NCBI GenBank assembly: GCA_025331125.1
Contig: JAOALB010000007.1
Coordinates: 62,001 to 126,000, forward strand
Source: Mycogone perniciosa
Taxonomy: Eukaryota; Ascomycota; Sordariomycetes; Hypocreales; Hypocreaceae
Direction of reading: 5' to 3'
DNA length: 64,000 nt
Part shown: piece after piece, positions 1 to 11,366 of the stretch
Position numbering within the stretch: position 1 is the first letter of the stretch
How the letters are laid out: every line of letters begins with the position of its first letter
Program-made: the position numbers and the translations under genes
Notes under the pieces: model-generated
Told to the model about the DNA's origin: nothing
The model's database searches: none
Seen by the model: the letters and a program-made list of their open reading frames with translations, nothing else

Positions 1-390
1 AGATCGAGACCAAGGAATCCCTTGAAGCTGTGGATGAGATTGCCGCTGTGGAGGGCATTGATGTGCTCTTCATCGGCCCCTTTGACCTAGGTAAGCTAGC
101 CTTCCCCCACAACCGATCTCGCTATAAGTTCCTCATCTAACAACCGACGAATAGGCAACAGCATCGGACACCCCATTATCAACGGCGTTATTGTCCCAGA
201 GCTCAAGGAAGCCATCGCCAAAATCGTCACAGCCACGAAGAAGGCCGGAAAGAAGGTTGCCGTCTACTCTACTAGCGGCGAGCAGGCCAAGCAATACAGA
301 GAGCAAGGCTTTGACATGATCCACGTCGTGACGGACTATGCAGCACTAGCTGCGAAGGCCAAGCACGAGATTAGCATTGCCAGAGGATGA
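1..390 (+). CDS. HpcH/HpaI-family aldolase, 3' part only
   Basis: Partial gene; the 5' end lies outside the window. Visible exons are 1-90 and 155-390, joined across a GTAAGC..TAG intron. The translation begins IETKESLEAVDEIAAVEGID and continues into GPFDLGNSIGHP across the splice. In the HpcH/HpaI aldolase/citrate-lyase beta family (class II, metal-dependent aldolases acting on 2-keto-3-deoxy sugar acids or 4-hydroxy-2-oxo acids) the Glu of the IETKE segment and the Asp of GPFDLG are the usual metal ligands, and both are present. The last helix region ends DYAALAAKAKHEISIARG and stop at 388-390. The substrate cannot be told from this fragment; a fungal 2-keto-3-deoxy-L-rhamnonate-type aldolase is one possibility. 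Confidence 0.85.
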
Positions 391-462
391 GAACGACTGA
401 GGAGCTCGTAACCAATGTAGTATCACTCTTGGGGGATTCCCAACTTGAATAAATAATGACTA

Positions 463-848
463 TTAGACCCCTTCGGCTTGGTCCATCTTGGCCTCGACTT
501 GTTCTGGTGTGAAGCGATGCATTAACTTGATAGCTTTTCCAACCTTGCTAATGTCCTCTTCCCCAGACTCGGCTTTGCTGATGTGTATCTATGCAAAAAA
601 TCGTCAACGTGAGAAACCGCAATGCCAATAAGAACTAAAGCTCAGTCACTTACCACCGGAATATCAAAGTCGTACAAATACCTCCACTCTTTGGACTCCG
701 GTTGAGCCAGATTCACCTCTTTGTAAACAAACGGCCTTTTATCCCACACATTGGAGAGAACGTCTTTTGCTTGGGTGCAAAGACCGCAGTTATCTCTTGA
801 GAACAAGGTGATCCTACACGCTTGCAGGAGATGCCTAGTTGCAAACAT
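463..848 (-). CDS. Glutaredoxin-like (DUF836) small thioredoxin-fold protein
   Basis: Two exons on the minus strand, 848-654 and 588-463, give 106 aa. The join restores the cis-Pro segment as FDIPVIHISKAESGEED. Near the N terminus the segment ITLFSRDNCGLCTQAKDVL carries a CxxC motif (CGLC) placed as in glutaredoxins, followed by the expected beta-strand KEVNL. The C-terminal helix is HRFTPEQVEAKMDQ. This matches the fungal glutaredoxin-like DUF836 family (yeast YDR286C type), predicted small oxidoreductases of unproven substrate; a short N-terminal stretch could be a mitochondrial leader. The start at 848 is the only ATG before the CxxC strand. It is transcribed divergently from the CHORD gene. 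Confidence 0.85.
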
Positions 849-1211
849 TCTGAATCCTCAATGATTAATGTTAGTTTATAAGCACTATTTCCACTTCATA
901 AGATAAGATTCTCTTTTTATTAGTTGTTGTGTTTGCTGAGCATAGGTAGTTCGGAGCTTGGATCGCTAGCTCCACGGCCTAATCGCATATCAGGTGCGCT
1001 GGTGGGACAAGGATCTCCACAGCCCCGCATCAGGATAGGAAGGCGGTGAGTTAGTCATAACCAACTCCGTCATCTTTCTAGAAGAACCCACCCCGCCAGT
1101 CGATCAAAATCTTGACCTTGCTACGAGATACTGTTTCATGTGCTTAAATCGGTTCGTTACAAATCATTCCACGTTCTTTCGGTGCTTTTCTGGGAGGGAA
1201 TCGAATTAGCC
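849..1211. other. Divergent intergenic region (363 bp)
   Basis: The space between the divergent glutaredoxin-like and CHORD genes; it must hold both promoters. I see no coding sequence or clear TATA box in it. Confidence 0.6.
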
Positions 1212-2299
1212 ATGACTCAAAAGTGCGTCCGTCAAGGCTGCGGCAAGGAGTTTACCGACGCGGATGAGAAGTGTCAGTACCATCCTGGCCCACCCATATT
1301 CCACGAGGGGCAGAAAGGTATTATACAGATCCGGACTTATACACTTTGAAATTTCACAAGCCTGTATACTAATTGGGAGCAACCAGGATGGAAATGCTGC
1401 AAGCCACGAGTCCTTACGTTCGATGAGTTCATGTCCATCCCGCCCTGTACCACAGGCACCCATTCCACTACCGAGAGACCTCCCCCCGTCGAAGAGAAGC
1501 CCCAGATAGATGAAGCTGCCCTAGCCAAGAAGATTGCAGAGGCTAGCGTTTCTGCACCAACACGTTTGCCTGTCCAGCCCGCGCAACAAACACCGACCCC
1601 GCCACCGCCGCCACCAGAGTCAGAGAACGATGACCCGAGCCTAGACATCCCCGATGGAGCAGAGTGTCGCCGAAAGGCGTGCAATGCAAAGTACAGGAAA
1701 GGAAGCTCGAGAGAGGATGAGGAATGCGTACATCACCCGGGAGCACCCATCTTTCATGAGGGTAGCAAGGGGTATTTGTGCTGCAAGAGGCGAGTGTTGG
1801 AATTCGACCAGTTCATGAAGATTGAGGGTTGTAAGACCAGAGACAGACATCTCTTCATTGGTAGTGGAAAGAAGGGCAAGTCGGGATCGGGGGAGGAAGA
1901 AGTCCTGTCCACAGTCAGGTAAGATTAAGCTTGGTCCACGTCCAGGATGTTGTGGGACAGTCATTTTGACGAGACTTCAGACACGACTTTTACCAGACTC
2001 CTTCACAAGTCATTGCGTCGTTTTTCCTGAAGAAGATCAACAAGGAGACGGCAAAGGTAGAGTTTAAACCGAAGGAGCTAGCCCTCAACCTCACGACGAC
2101 CGACTCGCCGCCGAAGCGGTTCGTGTCGGAAGTCCCGCTGTTTGGACCAATCGATACCGAGAAGTCGTCATTCAAAGTGCTCGGCACAAAACTGGAATTG
2201 TTGCTCGTCAAGGCTGATGGAGCGTCGTGGCCGGTCTTGCGGGGCGATGAGGCGTTGACGGGTGAGATTTTGCAAATAGGTCGGGCAGGCAAGGTATAA
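1212..2299 (+). CDS. CHORD and CS domain co-chaperone (CHP1/RAR1-like)
   Basis: Three exons (1212-1317, 1387-1918, 1981-2299) give 318 aa. CHORD1 begins at residue 4 (CVRQGCGKEFTDADEKCQYH) and is completed across intron 1 by WKCCKPRVLTFDEFMS. CHORD2 lies at about residues 145-205 with the same Cys/His spacing (CRRKACNAKYRK, HHPGAPIFHEG, CCKRRVLEFDQFM). These zinc-binding CHORD modules bind the HSP90 nucleotide-binding domain. The C-terminal third (HDFYQTPSQVIASFFLKK... to ILQIGRAGKV) is a CS/p23-like beta sandwich as in SGT1. A Pro-rich linker (PTPPPPPPES) and an acidic patch separate the CHORDs. The expected role is HSP90 co-chaperone work in the cytosol. The ATG at 1212 sits directly before CHORD1; an upstream in-frame ATG at 1140 would add a poorly conserved leader. 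Confidence 0.93.
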
Positions 2300-3002
2300 T
2301 TAGTAGACGCTCAACCTTATTCGTAGTAGACATCTTGAAGTATTTGAAGAAAAGAATAAATCTCAAGTTGTGTTGTGACAGGCAGCCACGGCGATGTCAA
2401 CATACCCCGGACATCCAAGCTTGCGAGTCCGAATAGTTACGTCATTCCATCTTTGGGGTTGTTCCCCAGCATGTGAACACATGATTGCTGGAAATGGCCA
2501 TGGATCGCTTCATCCATCATTGATAAGCACTTTACTAACTAGCTCGTGGCTTGTTTAGTGGATGGCCACCAAATCCAGGTACGTAAACTCGGGTGGGTGC
2601 CGCTGCTTCTCACTGGCTCAGAACTGTCCAGTTATCTTAGAGGGGTGGGGAGATGAAAAATGGCACCTCTCAAAGACCCGGACTTGTTGTGCTATGTCAG
2701 CCATGTGGCGTATTGCGTTTGAACTGGGCTGAGGTTCGCAAGGTGCTTATCTCACTGAGGTTATTTTTATCTTATCCGCTCGGAATGGTGTCACGACTCG
2801 TAGTAAGTACGGATTTCTCCGTAGTAGTACTTCGTATATAATTAGTAAATGGAGCACCTCGCGGTGCGAAAGCGTCCGTCCCACGTCATACGATCATCCA
2901 CATGTGAATCTCGATTCTGAAGGCAAACCGATAGTCGCCTTCACGATTCATCACTGAGCTGTTTAATTTCACTGTACGAAGTACAGACACGCCGTATTCC
3001 TC
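2300..3002. other. Intergenic region (703 bp)
   Basis: No supported gene. It carries an exact GTAC-GAA-GTAC 11-mer at 2974-2984, just upstream of the DUF3602 start codon, and related degenerate copies around 2800-2840. Confidence 0.55.
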
Positions 3003-3560
3003 ATGAGCTCCGAAGTTTCGCACGGCCGCGGCGGCGCCGGCAATATTAACCCGGACGACACGACGTATGTTGACGGCGAGGTGGTCCGATCCGGAGTTGA
3101 GGGTAGTCATGGTGATGGCGCATACAGTTCCGGTCGAGGAGGTGCGTATTTTCCGAAAGCCCATGACAAGGAAGTTCGAACCTGTTTGCAGTGAATGTGT
3201 TCGGCCCGATTAGCTAGCTTTATGCGACAAATCCATGATTTCTTCTTTCTTGCTCGCCTCACGACCTTTGAGCACGTCGCGCAACCGCAGAGATGGCCAT
3301 GAGCTAATGTGTTTATCACAGGCGCCGGCAACATCTCCGATGTAGGCACATCTGCCACTCAACGCAAAGACCAGGACGTCGTCCCCGAAGTCGCCGTCCG
3401 GCCCAGCCAGGATCAGGACTTCCATGCCGGCCGTGGCGGCGCAGGCAATGAACACGTTGCTGCTCCCCAAAAGAAAGACGAGGGAAATGCCCGCCCAGAG
3501 GCCCCCGTTGGCCTGGCAGACAAGCTGAAGGAAAAGCTCTTTGGTGTCTTCAAGAAGTGA
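3003..3560 (+). CDS. DUF3602 protein with GRGGAGN repeats (PAR32-like)
   Basis: Two exons, 3003-3141 and 3322-3560, give 125 aa. The sequence is hydrophilic and probably disordered. It contains three copies of a short repeat: GRGGAGNINP near residue 9, GRGGAGNISD rebuilt exactly across the splice junction, and GRGGAGNEHV near residue 88. The C terminus is a basic amphipathic segment (LADKLKEKLFGVFKK). Repeats of this kind define the fungal DUF3602 family that includes yeast Par32, a TORC1-controlled phosphoprotein that acts on ammonium transporters. That function is known for the yeast protein only and is an inference here. The splice falling inside a repeat supports the gene model. Confidence 0.85.
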
Positions 3561-4784
3561 TTTGCGTGACGCTCCAAGGCCCGTGAAGGGGCGAAGTGAC
3601 GAAGTTGGAGGGTACGCTGATGGTTTTTGGAGGCTGGGTAGTATGGTTCTTCGGCAGAGCGAGTGGATTTTTGACATCGATCGAAAGGCACTTCGTCTCA
3701 TTTGCTGCGTATATGATATCCCTGATTTTATTCGAACATTTCAACTTAAATCGGGAATGCCTAGTGTCAATCGTGATCACCAAGATATGGCCAAATTCGT
3801 AGATTGTTGCTTTATCCTGATCTCTAGAAATATTGCGACTTCTTGAGAACTTTCGCTTTAAATCTGGCTGATGTGTCTGTGTTAAACGATCAAACCATCT
3901 TCCCGGATGACTTGGCTTCAGATGGCCCCCGTTAGCAGGATACTTACTACTGGAAGGCGGTTTTGTTGTAGGCACAACCACACCCCCAATCGACAAGAAA
4001 GAATGAGATGTTTAGAGGTTGACATCAACATATAAGCTGCGAGTGCTCGCAAGGTTCAGCAAATACACATGGGCACAGTAAGAAATAGAGGCTAGTACTA
4101 TCGTGCATGATAATTACCCCACACTATAAAGATCAACCCTTTCTCACCTGAGCGGCTGTCACGGATGTGCTAATCGGATGAGCGGGTGAGTCCCATTCTA
4201 GGGGAGAAGGCATATCGGAGTTTAGAATACTATGTGTGTTCCTTCGGGTATAATGTTGCAGATTCCCTCAGCTTCGACAGGGAGATAAATCCATTCCTCA
4301 GCCCAGAGACACTAGGACGACCTGGAAGTGCCCGATGAAACCCCATTCCGGTTAAATCACTAGAAGCAGACCTCGTTGTAGCGAATAGGCGATAGGGACG
4401 AGCCCAAAAAGCGGATGATTTGGCTAGGAGTGCTTCATCGTACATCGGAACTTCGGACAGTACATACTGCCCTGCACTTCGTACTAGGAGTAGTACTGTC
4501 TAATAATAAAGAGGATGCAGCTCACAGTCGCCTAGTTGAAGGATAGTTTGCCATATTCCCTAGTTAGTTATTCAAAAGGACGTGGCGCCCATGTCCTAGT
4601 GGTCGGCATATTATTACCTTGAAGGCGGTACATATTCGTTCGGTTCATCAGACTGATTTTCTAAGTGTTCAGGCTGATCGAGTCCCACAGGGCTGCATGA
4701 GAGGTTAGAGGTTGTACCGGTGAATCAGTCACGTGGGCCAATCACTGGCTGGGTGAATCAGCGGTCACTAGTCAGCGAATCACG
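3561..4784. other. Intergenic region (1.2 kb)
   Basis: No supported gene. Open frames such as 3550-3996 (minus) and 4230-4445 (minus) lack family similarity. The 3' end is the promoter of the Atg22-like gene, with a CACGTG/CCAAT pair. Confidence 0.55.
4730..4742. promoter_or_regulatory. CACGTG E-box next to a CCAAT box
   Basis: CACGTG at 4730-4735 is followed two bases later by CCAAT at 4738-4742, about 45 bp upstream of the ATG of the Atg22-like gene. bHLH factors bind E-boxes and the HAP complex binds CCAAT; use here is inferred. Several TGAATCA-like sites (GCN4/CPC1-type half matches) surround it. Confidence 0.4.
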
Positions 4785-6823
4785 ATGTCACCGCGTCGTC
4801 CGGAGCACCAGAGCCAGAGACTCGAGGCCGAACTGTCCATCCTTCCCAAACCCCAACGTTCCCATCGATCTTTCGCCACGTCTTCATTCGAGGCCAATGA
4901 CGAGCAATCCTTGAGCAACGGCGAGATGAGTTCTCGCGGCGGCACCGACAGCGACCTACGGCGGCTAGGAATGCCAGCCTACGAGGGCCACGATGCCAGG
5001 CCGACAAGTCAGAAAGAGCTTTGGGGCTGGTATATGTATGCCTTCGCATCAGAGACGTATGTCATCTGTGCAATGTGTAAGTGTTGAGATTTCTTCTGGC
5101 ATTCTGGTTGTTTCCTTCGTTGCCTCGCGCTTGGGGTTGGGATGTCACGCTTACACCATATCCAGCTTCCTTTATCCCGATTCTCATAGAGACCCTGGCT
5201 CGAGAAAATGGCGTCCTTCTTTCGAACCCGGACAAGCCGTGCGGATCCAGCGATAGCAAAAGCGGAGGCGACGGACAATGCGTTTTGTACCTGCTAGGGA
5301 TGCAGATCAACACTGCAAGCTTTACCATGTACACCTTCTCCCTCAGCGTTTTGGTACAGGCTCTTCTAGTCGTGAGCATCAGTTGTGCTGCAGACCATGG
5401 CAACTACAGAAAGAAACTTCTACTCGGTTTTGCATGGGTTGGTAGCTTTGCTGTTATGGGCTTCATCTTTGTCAACAAGACGACATATTTGCTCGGCGCC
5501 TTGCTGACCATCATTTCGAATACCTCCTTTGGCACATCGTTTGTTCTGCTCAACTCATTTCTCCCTCTTCTTGTTCGGAATCATCCCGAACTCAATCAGA
5601 CTGCAACGCCCGAGACCTCAGACCCGGCGGAAGACCCAGAGACGTTTATGGCAAGCTCTACCTCGGCCTTGATATCCCCGGAAGGCGAGCCGCTTGGGCA
5701 TGGGCTGAAGCGCGTAGCCACGCATGAAGAAACGATCTCCAAGGAGCTTCAGTTGTCAACTAGAATATCAGCTACGGGTATTGGCATTGGTTACGGCGCG
5801 GCCCTCGTCGTGCAATGCATCTCTATCGGCGTTTTAATGGCAATGGGAAACTCAACCTGGGCCCAGAGAGTGGTCCTCTTAGGCATCGGGACTTGGTGGG
5901 CTGTTTTTACTATCCCTGCTGCAAAGTGGCTCCGACCCAGACCAGGACCGCCCTTGGCAATAAATGGACAGAAAGACGGTGTGTCTTGGTGGTCGTATCT
6001 CAAATATGCTTGGAAATCGCTGTTTCGTACGATGCAGTGGGCAAGGCGTTTGCTCGACATCATGCTATTCCTCGCTGGCTGGTTCCTGCTTTCAGATGCT
6101 ATTGCTACAACCTCCTCGACCGCCATTATGTTTGCAAAGACGCAGCTTCACATGAAGCCGTGGGCTCTGGGGTTGATCAATGTTATATCGACACTGGCCG
6201 GCGTCTGTGGTGCATTTGGATGGCCGCGAATCTCGCGAGCGTTCAAGTTGCAACCTCATCAGACAATTTTGGTCTGCATCGCTCTTTTCGAGTTGGTTCC
6301 ACTTTACGGACTAATGGGATATCTTCCATTCGTTCAAAGATGGGGAGTTCTCGGACTACAGCAGTCTTGGGAGATGTTTCCCCTCGCGGCCCTCTATGGC
6401 TTCGTATTAGGTGGCATAAGCGGATATTGCCGCTCTCTCTTTGGAGAGCTTATTCCTCCAGGATCCGAAGCAGCTTTTTACGCGCTGTATGCTATTACCG
6501 ATAAGGGGTCAAGCGTCTTCGGTCCTGTCATTGTTGGTAGTATCATTGATAGAACAGGAAGTATCAGACCCGCGTTCTGGTTTATTGGGGTGCTTTTTGG
6601 TCTCCCAGCCCCACTGATATGGTTAATCAATGTTGAGCGAGGCAAAAGGGAAGGGGAAGCGCTCGCAGAAACCATCAAAGGATTTGAGGGGACAAACCAT
6701 GAAGAGGCTTCTAGCGATGATGATGATGATGATGATGATAATAATGATGAGACCCGAGGTATGCTGGCAGATTATGAAGCATCGGGTGAAGGTAATGGTC
6801 AGGCGTCACATCGAAGGGGCTGA
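4785..6823 (+). CDS. Atg22-like vacuolar amino-acid effluxer
   Basis: Two exons, 4785-5076 and 5166-6823, give 649 aa. A hydrophilic N-terminal tail of about 75 residues ends in QKELWGWYMYAFASETYVIC, the typical first segment of Atg22 family members; the splice yields ICAMSSFIPILIETLA. About twelve hydrophobic segments of the MFS fold follow, with a hydrophilic central loop (about residues 235-290, TATPETSDPAEDPE and later KRVATHEET). Late segments YGFVLGGISGYCRSLFGELIPPG and ITDKGSSVFGP are characteristic of the family. In yeast Atg22 exports amino acids from the vacuole after autophagic breakdown. The cytosolic tail holds a poly-acidic run (SSDDDDDDDDNNDE) encoded by a GAT repeat. Fungi often have several paralogues and I cannot tell which this is. 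Confidence 0.9.
6715..6740 (+). repeat. GAT trinucleotide repeat in coding sequence
   Basis: A run of about eight GAT triplets in frame inside the Atg22-like gene encodes a poly-Asp stretch in the C-terminal tail. Length variation here would be in frame and probably tolerated. Confidence 0.8.
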
Positions 6824-7903
6824 ACAGAGTTGACATGAGACATCCATACCTAGGAGTATTAGTGGGTGGTACGGAGTACTAAGACTAAGTAATAATCTAG
6901 CCGTCGTTAGCCCGACGAATAGTTTAGGCGTTTCGTTGGGTAGCCAATTTTGGATTTCGCATTTTGCTGTTCTCTGCAATCACGATAATTATGATCCTTA
7001 ACGCCACGGAGTAGCAGTACGTACTACTAGTTTATATAATTGGGATGAAGAATGGTTCCTAATGTTAGCAGTGCTGCTAGTGATACTAATAGCAAATGTA
7101 TTTCAACCCGTAAGCCATGGCTCCTAATGGCAAGATTAATTCGTTATAAGTCTCCATGTGAGGTAACAATTTGTGTACGAAGTAATAGACGGCACGCTAA
7201 TAATAAATCAAAAAAAAGACTTGTTGGTGGGGGCAGCGGCCTTTTACTTTCTGACGGAGTACGTAAGAACACTTTGTACTATACACTGTCTACCTATACT
7301 CCGTGGGTACCTTACCTGATTCCTCGTTGCCCAGTTCCCAGCTTCGGCCTTGGCAGCGTTCACCAGAACCCATTGGAAACCTCAACCAACAGCATTTGGA
7401 ACAGCCAAGGCGTTTCCTTGTGCGCCGTAACTCCGTCTCTTTTTTTTTTTTTTTGCGCGCGTATATTTGGCTGAATCGGTCGACGGAAAAACGCGGAGGC
7501 GGCACCGTTGGATTTCGTCTCGCATGCCGACGCCCGCAAGCTCTCGCCGCGTCTGAGCTATCGGTTTTCTGCCTTGCGGCAAACTATCTACCTAGTTCTC
7601 CTGCCATCCCGCCAGTGCCCTGTCGAACGATCTTCTGGCTCCTGTCCAGGCGGGCGCTTGTCATTACGGTGAACCGTCCCGCGGCCCCCACGGGAGAAAC
7701 GCTGCTCTCGAACTGTTACGTAGTACGGAGTGCTACTAGTAGTTCCATCAATCAGCCAGGCATCGTGGCCCTCTGCCTATCTGTCATTGCCCAGTCCCAT
7801 TGATTGACGGCAGGCCGGGTTACCGGCTATACGACGCGCGAAAGGGCCAACAGTGCGCGATCCGGCGCGCGACAGGGCGACACAGGGCGACGTAACGGCA
7901 ACA
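6824..7903. other. Intergenic region (1.1 kb)
   Basis: No supported gene. It holds an exact GTAC-GGA-GTAC at 6869-6879, further degenerate copies near 7000-7030, 7180, 7256 and 7720, and a T-tract at about 7440-7454. The 3' part is the promoter of the BAH-PHD gene. Confidence 0.55.
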
Positions 7904-9396
7904 ATGAGCTCGAAATCACGAAAGCGATCTCGCACCATTACCGACGACCACCGTGCCGACTGCCCCTTCACGGTCTCGATAGTGTCGGATCCGGTGCGCG
8001 ATGAAAGGGATGTCGGTCACAAGGCCAAGAAGCGGAAGCACGACACGCCGGAGGACGATGGGAGAGTGCTGGTGCAGAAACCCCCCTTCGAGCCAGCCGG
8101 CAGATTCAAGACGTATGCATCCATGAGAATCTGTTACGCTGTAGAACCGCGGAAGCAGTGGCTCGATATGACGCGCTACAACAGCTTCGTTTGTGAGTTG
8201 ATCACCGTGCTGCCTGGGCTGGGCAAAGAGGGGTTGAAGGCGCGTCTAACTAAATCCCTGTAGTGAACGGCGTCAAATACTATACCGACGACTTTGTCTA
8301 CGTGGCGAATGAGGCGACCATCGAGCGGCAGAACTCTCCTCCGATGAGGGAAGACGGTGAGGTTAAAAAGGCCAACGAGTACTGGGTCGCGCGAATATTG
8401 GAAGTCCGGGCATCCGATGAACACCACGTGTATGCTCGTGTGTACTGGATGTACTGGCCAGAGGAGCTGCCTCCCGGCACGTTGGAGGGCAAGAAGACAG
8501 TCGCGGGACGCCAACCCTATCATGGTCAACATGAGCTTGTCGCATCAAATCACAGTGAGCTTCCCCTGTTCTTCCCCGCGACGTCGAATGCGTCCCTTGT
8601 TATCTGACTCTTTTATAGTGGATGTGATCAACGTTGTTAGTGTCGTCATGGGCGTGAAAGTCAAGCAGTGGATCGAATCCGATGACGACGACATACAAGA
8701 AGCTCTATACTGGCGACAGGCTTTTGATTGCCGTACTTCACAACTCTCGGTGCGTTGAGCCTTGCAAGCGAGCGCTTCGCCTACGAGACAGGTGTTGTCA
8801 TGAACTAACTCCTTGACTAGTCGGTAGATCTCGTCTGCAGATGCGCGGCCCCGGCGAATCCGGACAAGACATTGGTTGGGTGTACAACTTCGAAATGCGA
8901 GCAGTGGATGCACTACGGTTGTTTACTCGACGATGTCCTGACGAGAGTCTACGAGCGCCTGGGAACGGACATGCCACATAAGTCTGAGAAGCCCGCTGTG
9001 AAGAAAGAGACGGAGGACGACAAGAGTGCAGACTCGTTGAGTCCCAAAGTGAAAGAAGAAGACAGAAGAACGCCGCCTGGTGCGAAAGACCAGGAAATGC
9101 AAGACCAGGTACTCGTGAAGCAGGACGACGAAACGTCGAAGGCGACGGACACGCCGACCCCTGCTCCGCAAAGCCAACCCTCAGACAAATCATTAAAACA
9201 AACCCCGGCGAAACGAGGACGACGCAGGAAGAACACGACAAAGAAACTATACGAGGGCCTCTTCGACGCAACTCTCAAGATGAACGAGGGACCGACCGTA
9301 TGGGAGATTACAGACTTGAGAGAGGGCATTCAAGGTGGCGAAAAGAACTGGACTGAAAGAGCACATTGCCTATTATGCAACACTGTCATAGATTGA
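7904..9396 (+). CDS. BAH-PHD chromatin protein (EPR-1/BP1-like)
   Basis: Four exons (7904-8192, 8264-8554, 8619-8749, 8821-9396) give 428 aa. A basic N terminus (KSRKRSRT, KAKKRKH; nuclear localisation likely) leads into a BAH domain at about residues 80-230, with typical strands YYTDDFVYVANE, YWVARILEVRA and VYARVYWMYWPEEL. A compact PHD finger follows at about 243-275: CRC, then VGCTTSKCEQWMHYGC, giving the Cys-His-Cys zinc pattern with the conserved Trp. The remainder is Lys/Glu-rich with a KRGRRRKNTTKK patch and a conserved-looking C terminus. BAH-PHD proteins of this build include Neurospora EPR-1 and Fusarium BP1, H3K27me3 readers in Polycomb silencing. Orthology is inferred; other fungal BAH-PHD proteins exist. 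An in-frame ATG at 7853 would add 17 residues. Confidence 0.85.
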
Positions 9397-10377
9397 TGGA
9401 ATGTTACATTGGATACGCCACCGCACTCAAACCTGTGACGCTTGAGATACGATTCCTTCTTTCGTCCGTCCACGCTTCATCGCCCTTTTCTGGAAACGGG
9501 TGCTTTTTTTTTTCTATCGCTGTCGCTCCCACGCTCCTTCTCCTTTTTTTGGTTACACTGGCATTTTTCATTCAGGATATATATAACCGCCCAATTGGTT
9601 AACCGACGTCATATAATGGAGGGGGGAAACAGGAAGGAAAAGAATCACTGGTCTTTTTTTGGAACAAGAACTGCTTTTTTTTGTTCTGCTGCCGCTGATG
9701 ACTGGTTGAGAGTGTGTGCGTGTGTGTGTGTTGAAGCTGGCGAGGCGTTCGGTGATTTTAGGGGTGAATAGCAGGGGGGGCATAGCAACGCGGAAAATCG
9801 AGAGGCTTTAGCATCTAGAAGGGCGTGGTTTTCAGATGGGTCTTGTTGCTTGTTTGATGGGAGGTTATGATTACTATTGTCAAATCGTGGTGTTTGTGAA
9901 TAGATTGCTAGCAATCGAAGCTTCATGATGTTCTCATGCTGCTACCTCGGTGCTGTGTGTTTCTCTTGTATCATAGTTGGTACCTGCCTTTTTAAACATG
10001 TATATGTACGGAGTACCAGATTTACGTCATGTCTCCTTGATCAAAGGCTTTATTTGATATTGCCATCATGTACTCATACTAGTAATACTATTATCAGGAC
10101 TCCAGACTGAGCAGAGCTCCTATCGATTGGGCCGCTGAAGCTCTACCCAAGCTTGTGGATACGGCGGGGCGCATAGCTATTCTCAGCCACTAACTTGCTG
10201 GTGACGTTGAGACCGCCCCCTGACAGCCCAATGGCTGACCAAGTCCAGACCCCGCGACAACATCCGACCAGATTGTCAGCCTTGTGACATCTCCTGTCTC
10301 CTGCAGACATCCATTCATACCCGACACCGCCCCCAACGCAGAGAGGCTGCAGCTGCAGAGTCAAACCCGCTTCCAGA
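9397..10377. other. Intergenic region (1 kb)
   Basis: No supported gene. It contains T-tracts near 9486-9500 and 9650-9680, a GT-rich run near 9712-9730 and an exact GTAC-GGA-GTAC at 10006-10016. The last part is the leader of the capping protein gene. Confidence 0.55.
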
Positions 10378-11366
10378 ATGGCTACCGCAGACCCCTTCGA
10401 CTCGGCGCTGTAAGTTCCTCCTAGAGCCTCCCTCTCAAGACTGGCCGCTGACCCCCCTCGGGAACAGCGATCTTCTCCGCCGCCTGAACCCGAAATACAC
10501 AAGCGACCACCTCAACGCCATCATCTCCCTCGCGCCAGACCTGACCGAGGACCTCCTCTCATCCGTCGACCAGCCTCTCACCGTCAAGCGGTGTAGACAG
10601 ACGGGCCGGGACTACCTGCTCTGCGACTACAACCGCGACGGCGACAGCTACCGCTCGCCATGGTCCAACCAGTTCGACCCGCCGCTGGATGAGGGTGGTG
10701 TCGGGGGTGTTGGGCCAGGAGGCAGCGAGGGCGCTGGCGAGGCCGCGATTCCAAACGAAAGGGTGCGCAAGATGGAGGTCAAGGCCAACGAGGCGTTTGA
10801 TATCTATAGAGAGCTGTACTACGAGGGTGGCGTGAGCAGTGTTTATCTCTGGAACTTGGATGATGGGTTTGCAGGTGTGGTTTTGATGAAGAAGTGTATG
10901 TGCTTTGGTTTCCTTTTCGGTGGGGTTCATCTCGCCTGTTGCTCTTCCTATAACTGACTTTGCCTGTGTAGCCGCCACGCCTGGCTCCAACACAGAAGGT
11001 GTCTGGGACTCAATTCATGTCTTCGAAGCCATGGAGCGCGGCCGAACGACACACTACAAACTCACCTCCACCGTCATCCTCTCTCTGTCCACCAGGGTCG
11101 AGGTCAGCCTCGGCGACATGGACCTCAGCGGCAACATGACCCGTCAGGTAGAGCAGGACCTGCCCGTTGAGAACGACGACAGCCACATCGCCAACGTGGG
11201 CCGCCTGGTGGAGGACATGGAGCTCAAGATGCGCAATCTGTTGCAGGAGGTGTATTTCGGCAAGGCCAAGGATGTGGTGGGCGACCTGCGGAGTGTGGGC
11301 AGCCTGAGCGACGGAGCGAGGGACCGGGAGACGCAGCGGGAGCTTATCGGGAGCATGAAGCGATGA
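10378..11366 (+). CDS. cap2: F-actin-capping protein subunit beta
   Basis: Three exons (10378-10409, 10468-10895, 10972-11366) give 284 aa, the normal size for this subunit. The first exon codes only MATADPFDSA plus part of a Leu codon. Recognisable family blocks are DLLRRLNPKYTSDHLNAII, LCDYNRDGDSYRSPWSNQFD, the FDIYRELYYEGGVSSVYLWN block and GVWDSIHVFEAMERGRTTHY. The protein forms a heterodimer with the alpha subunit and caps actin barbed ends at cortical patches. An insertion rich in Gly and Glu (EGGVGGVGPGGSEGAGEA) sits between the SPWSN block and the central helix, in a spot where fungal members vary. The C-terminal actin-binding tentacle region ends SLSDGARDRETQRELIGSMK. Confidence 0.97.

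Noticed and set aside
4230..4445. 71-aa minus-strand open frame (MYDEALLAKSS)
   Set aside because: No recognisable similarity, no introns or neighbours to support it; length is expected by chance.
5815..6504. 229-aa plus-strand frame inside the Atg22-like gene
   Set aside because: Out-of-frame shadow; the membrane-protein frame is clearly the coding one.
9442..9771. Plus-strand open frame downstream of the BAH-PHD gene
   Set aside because: Driven by T-tracts and a GT repeat; lies in the 3' region of the gene.
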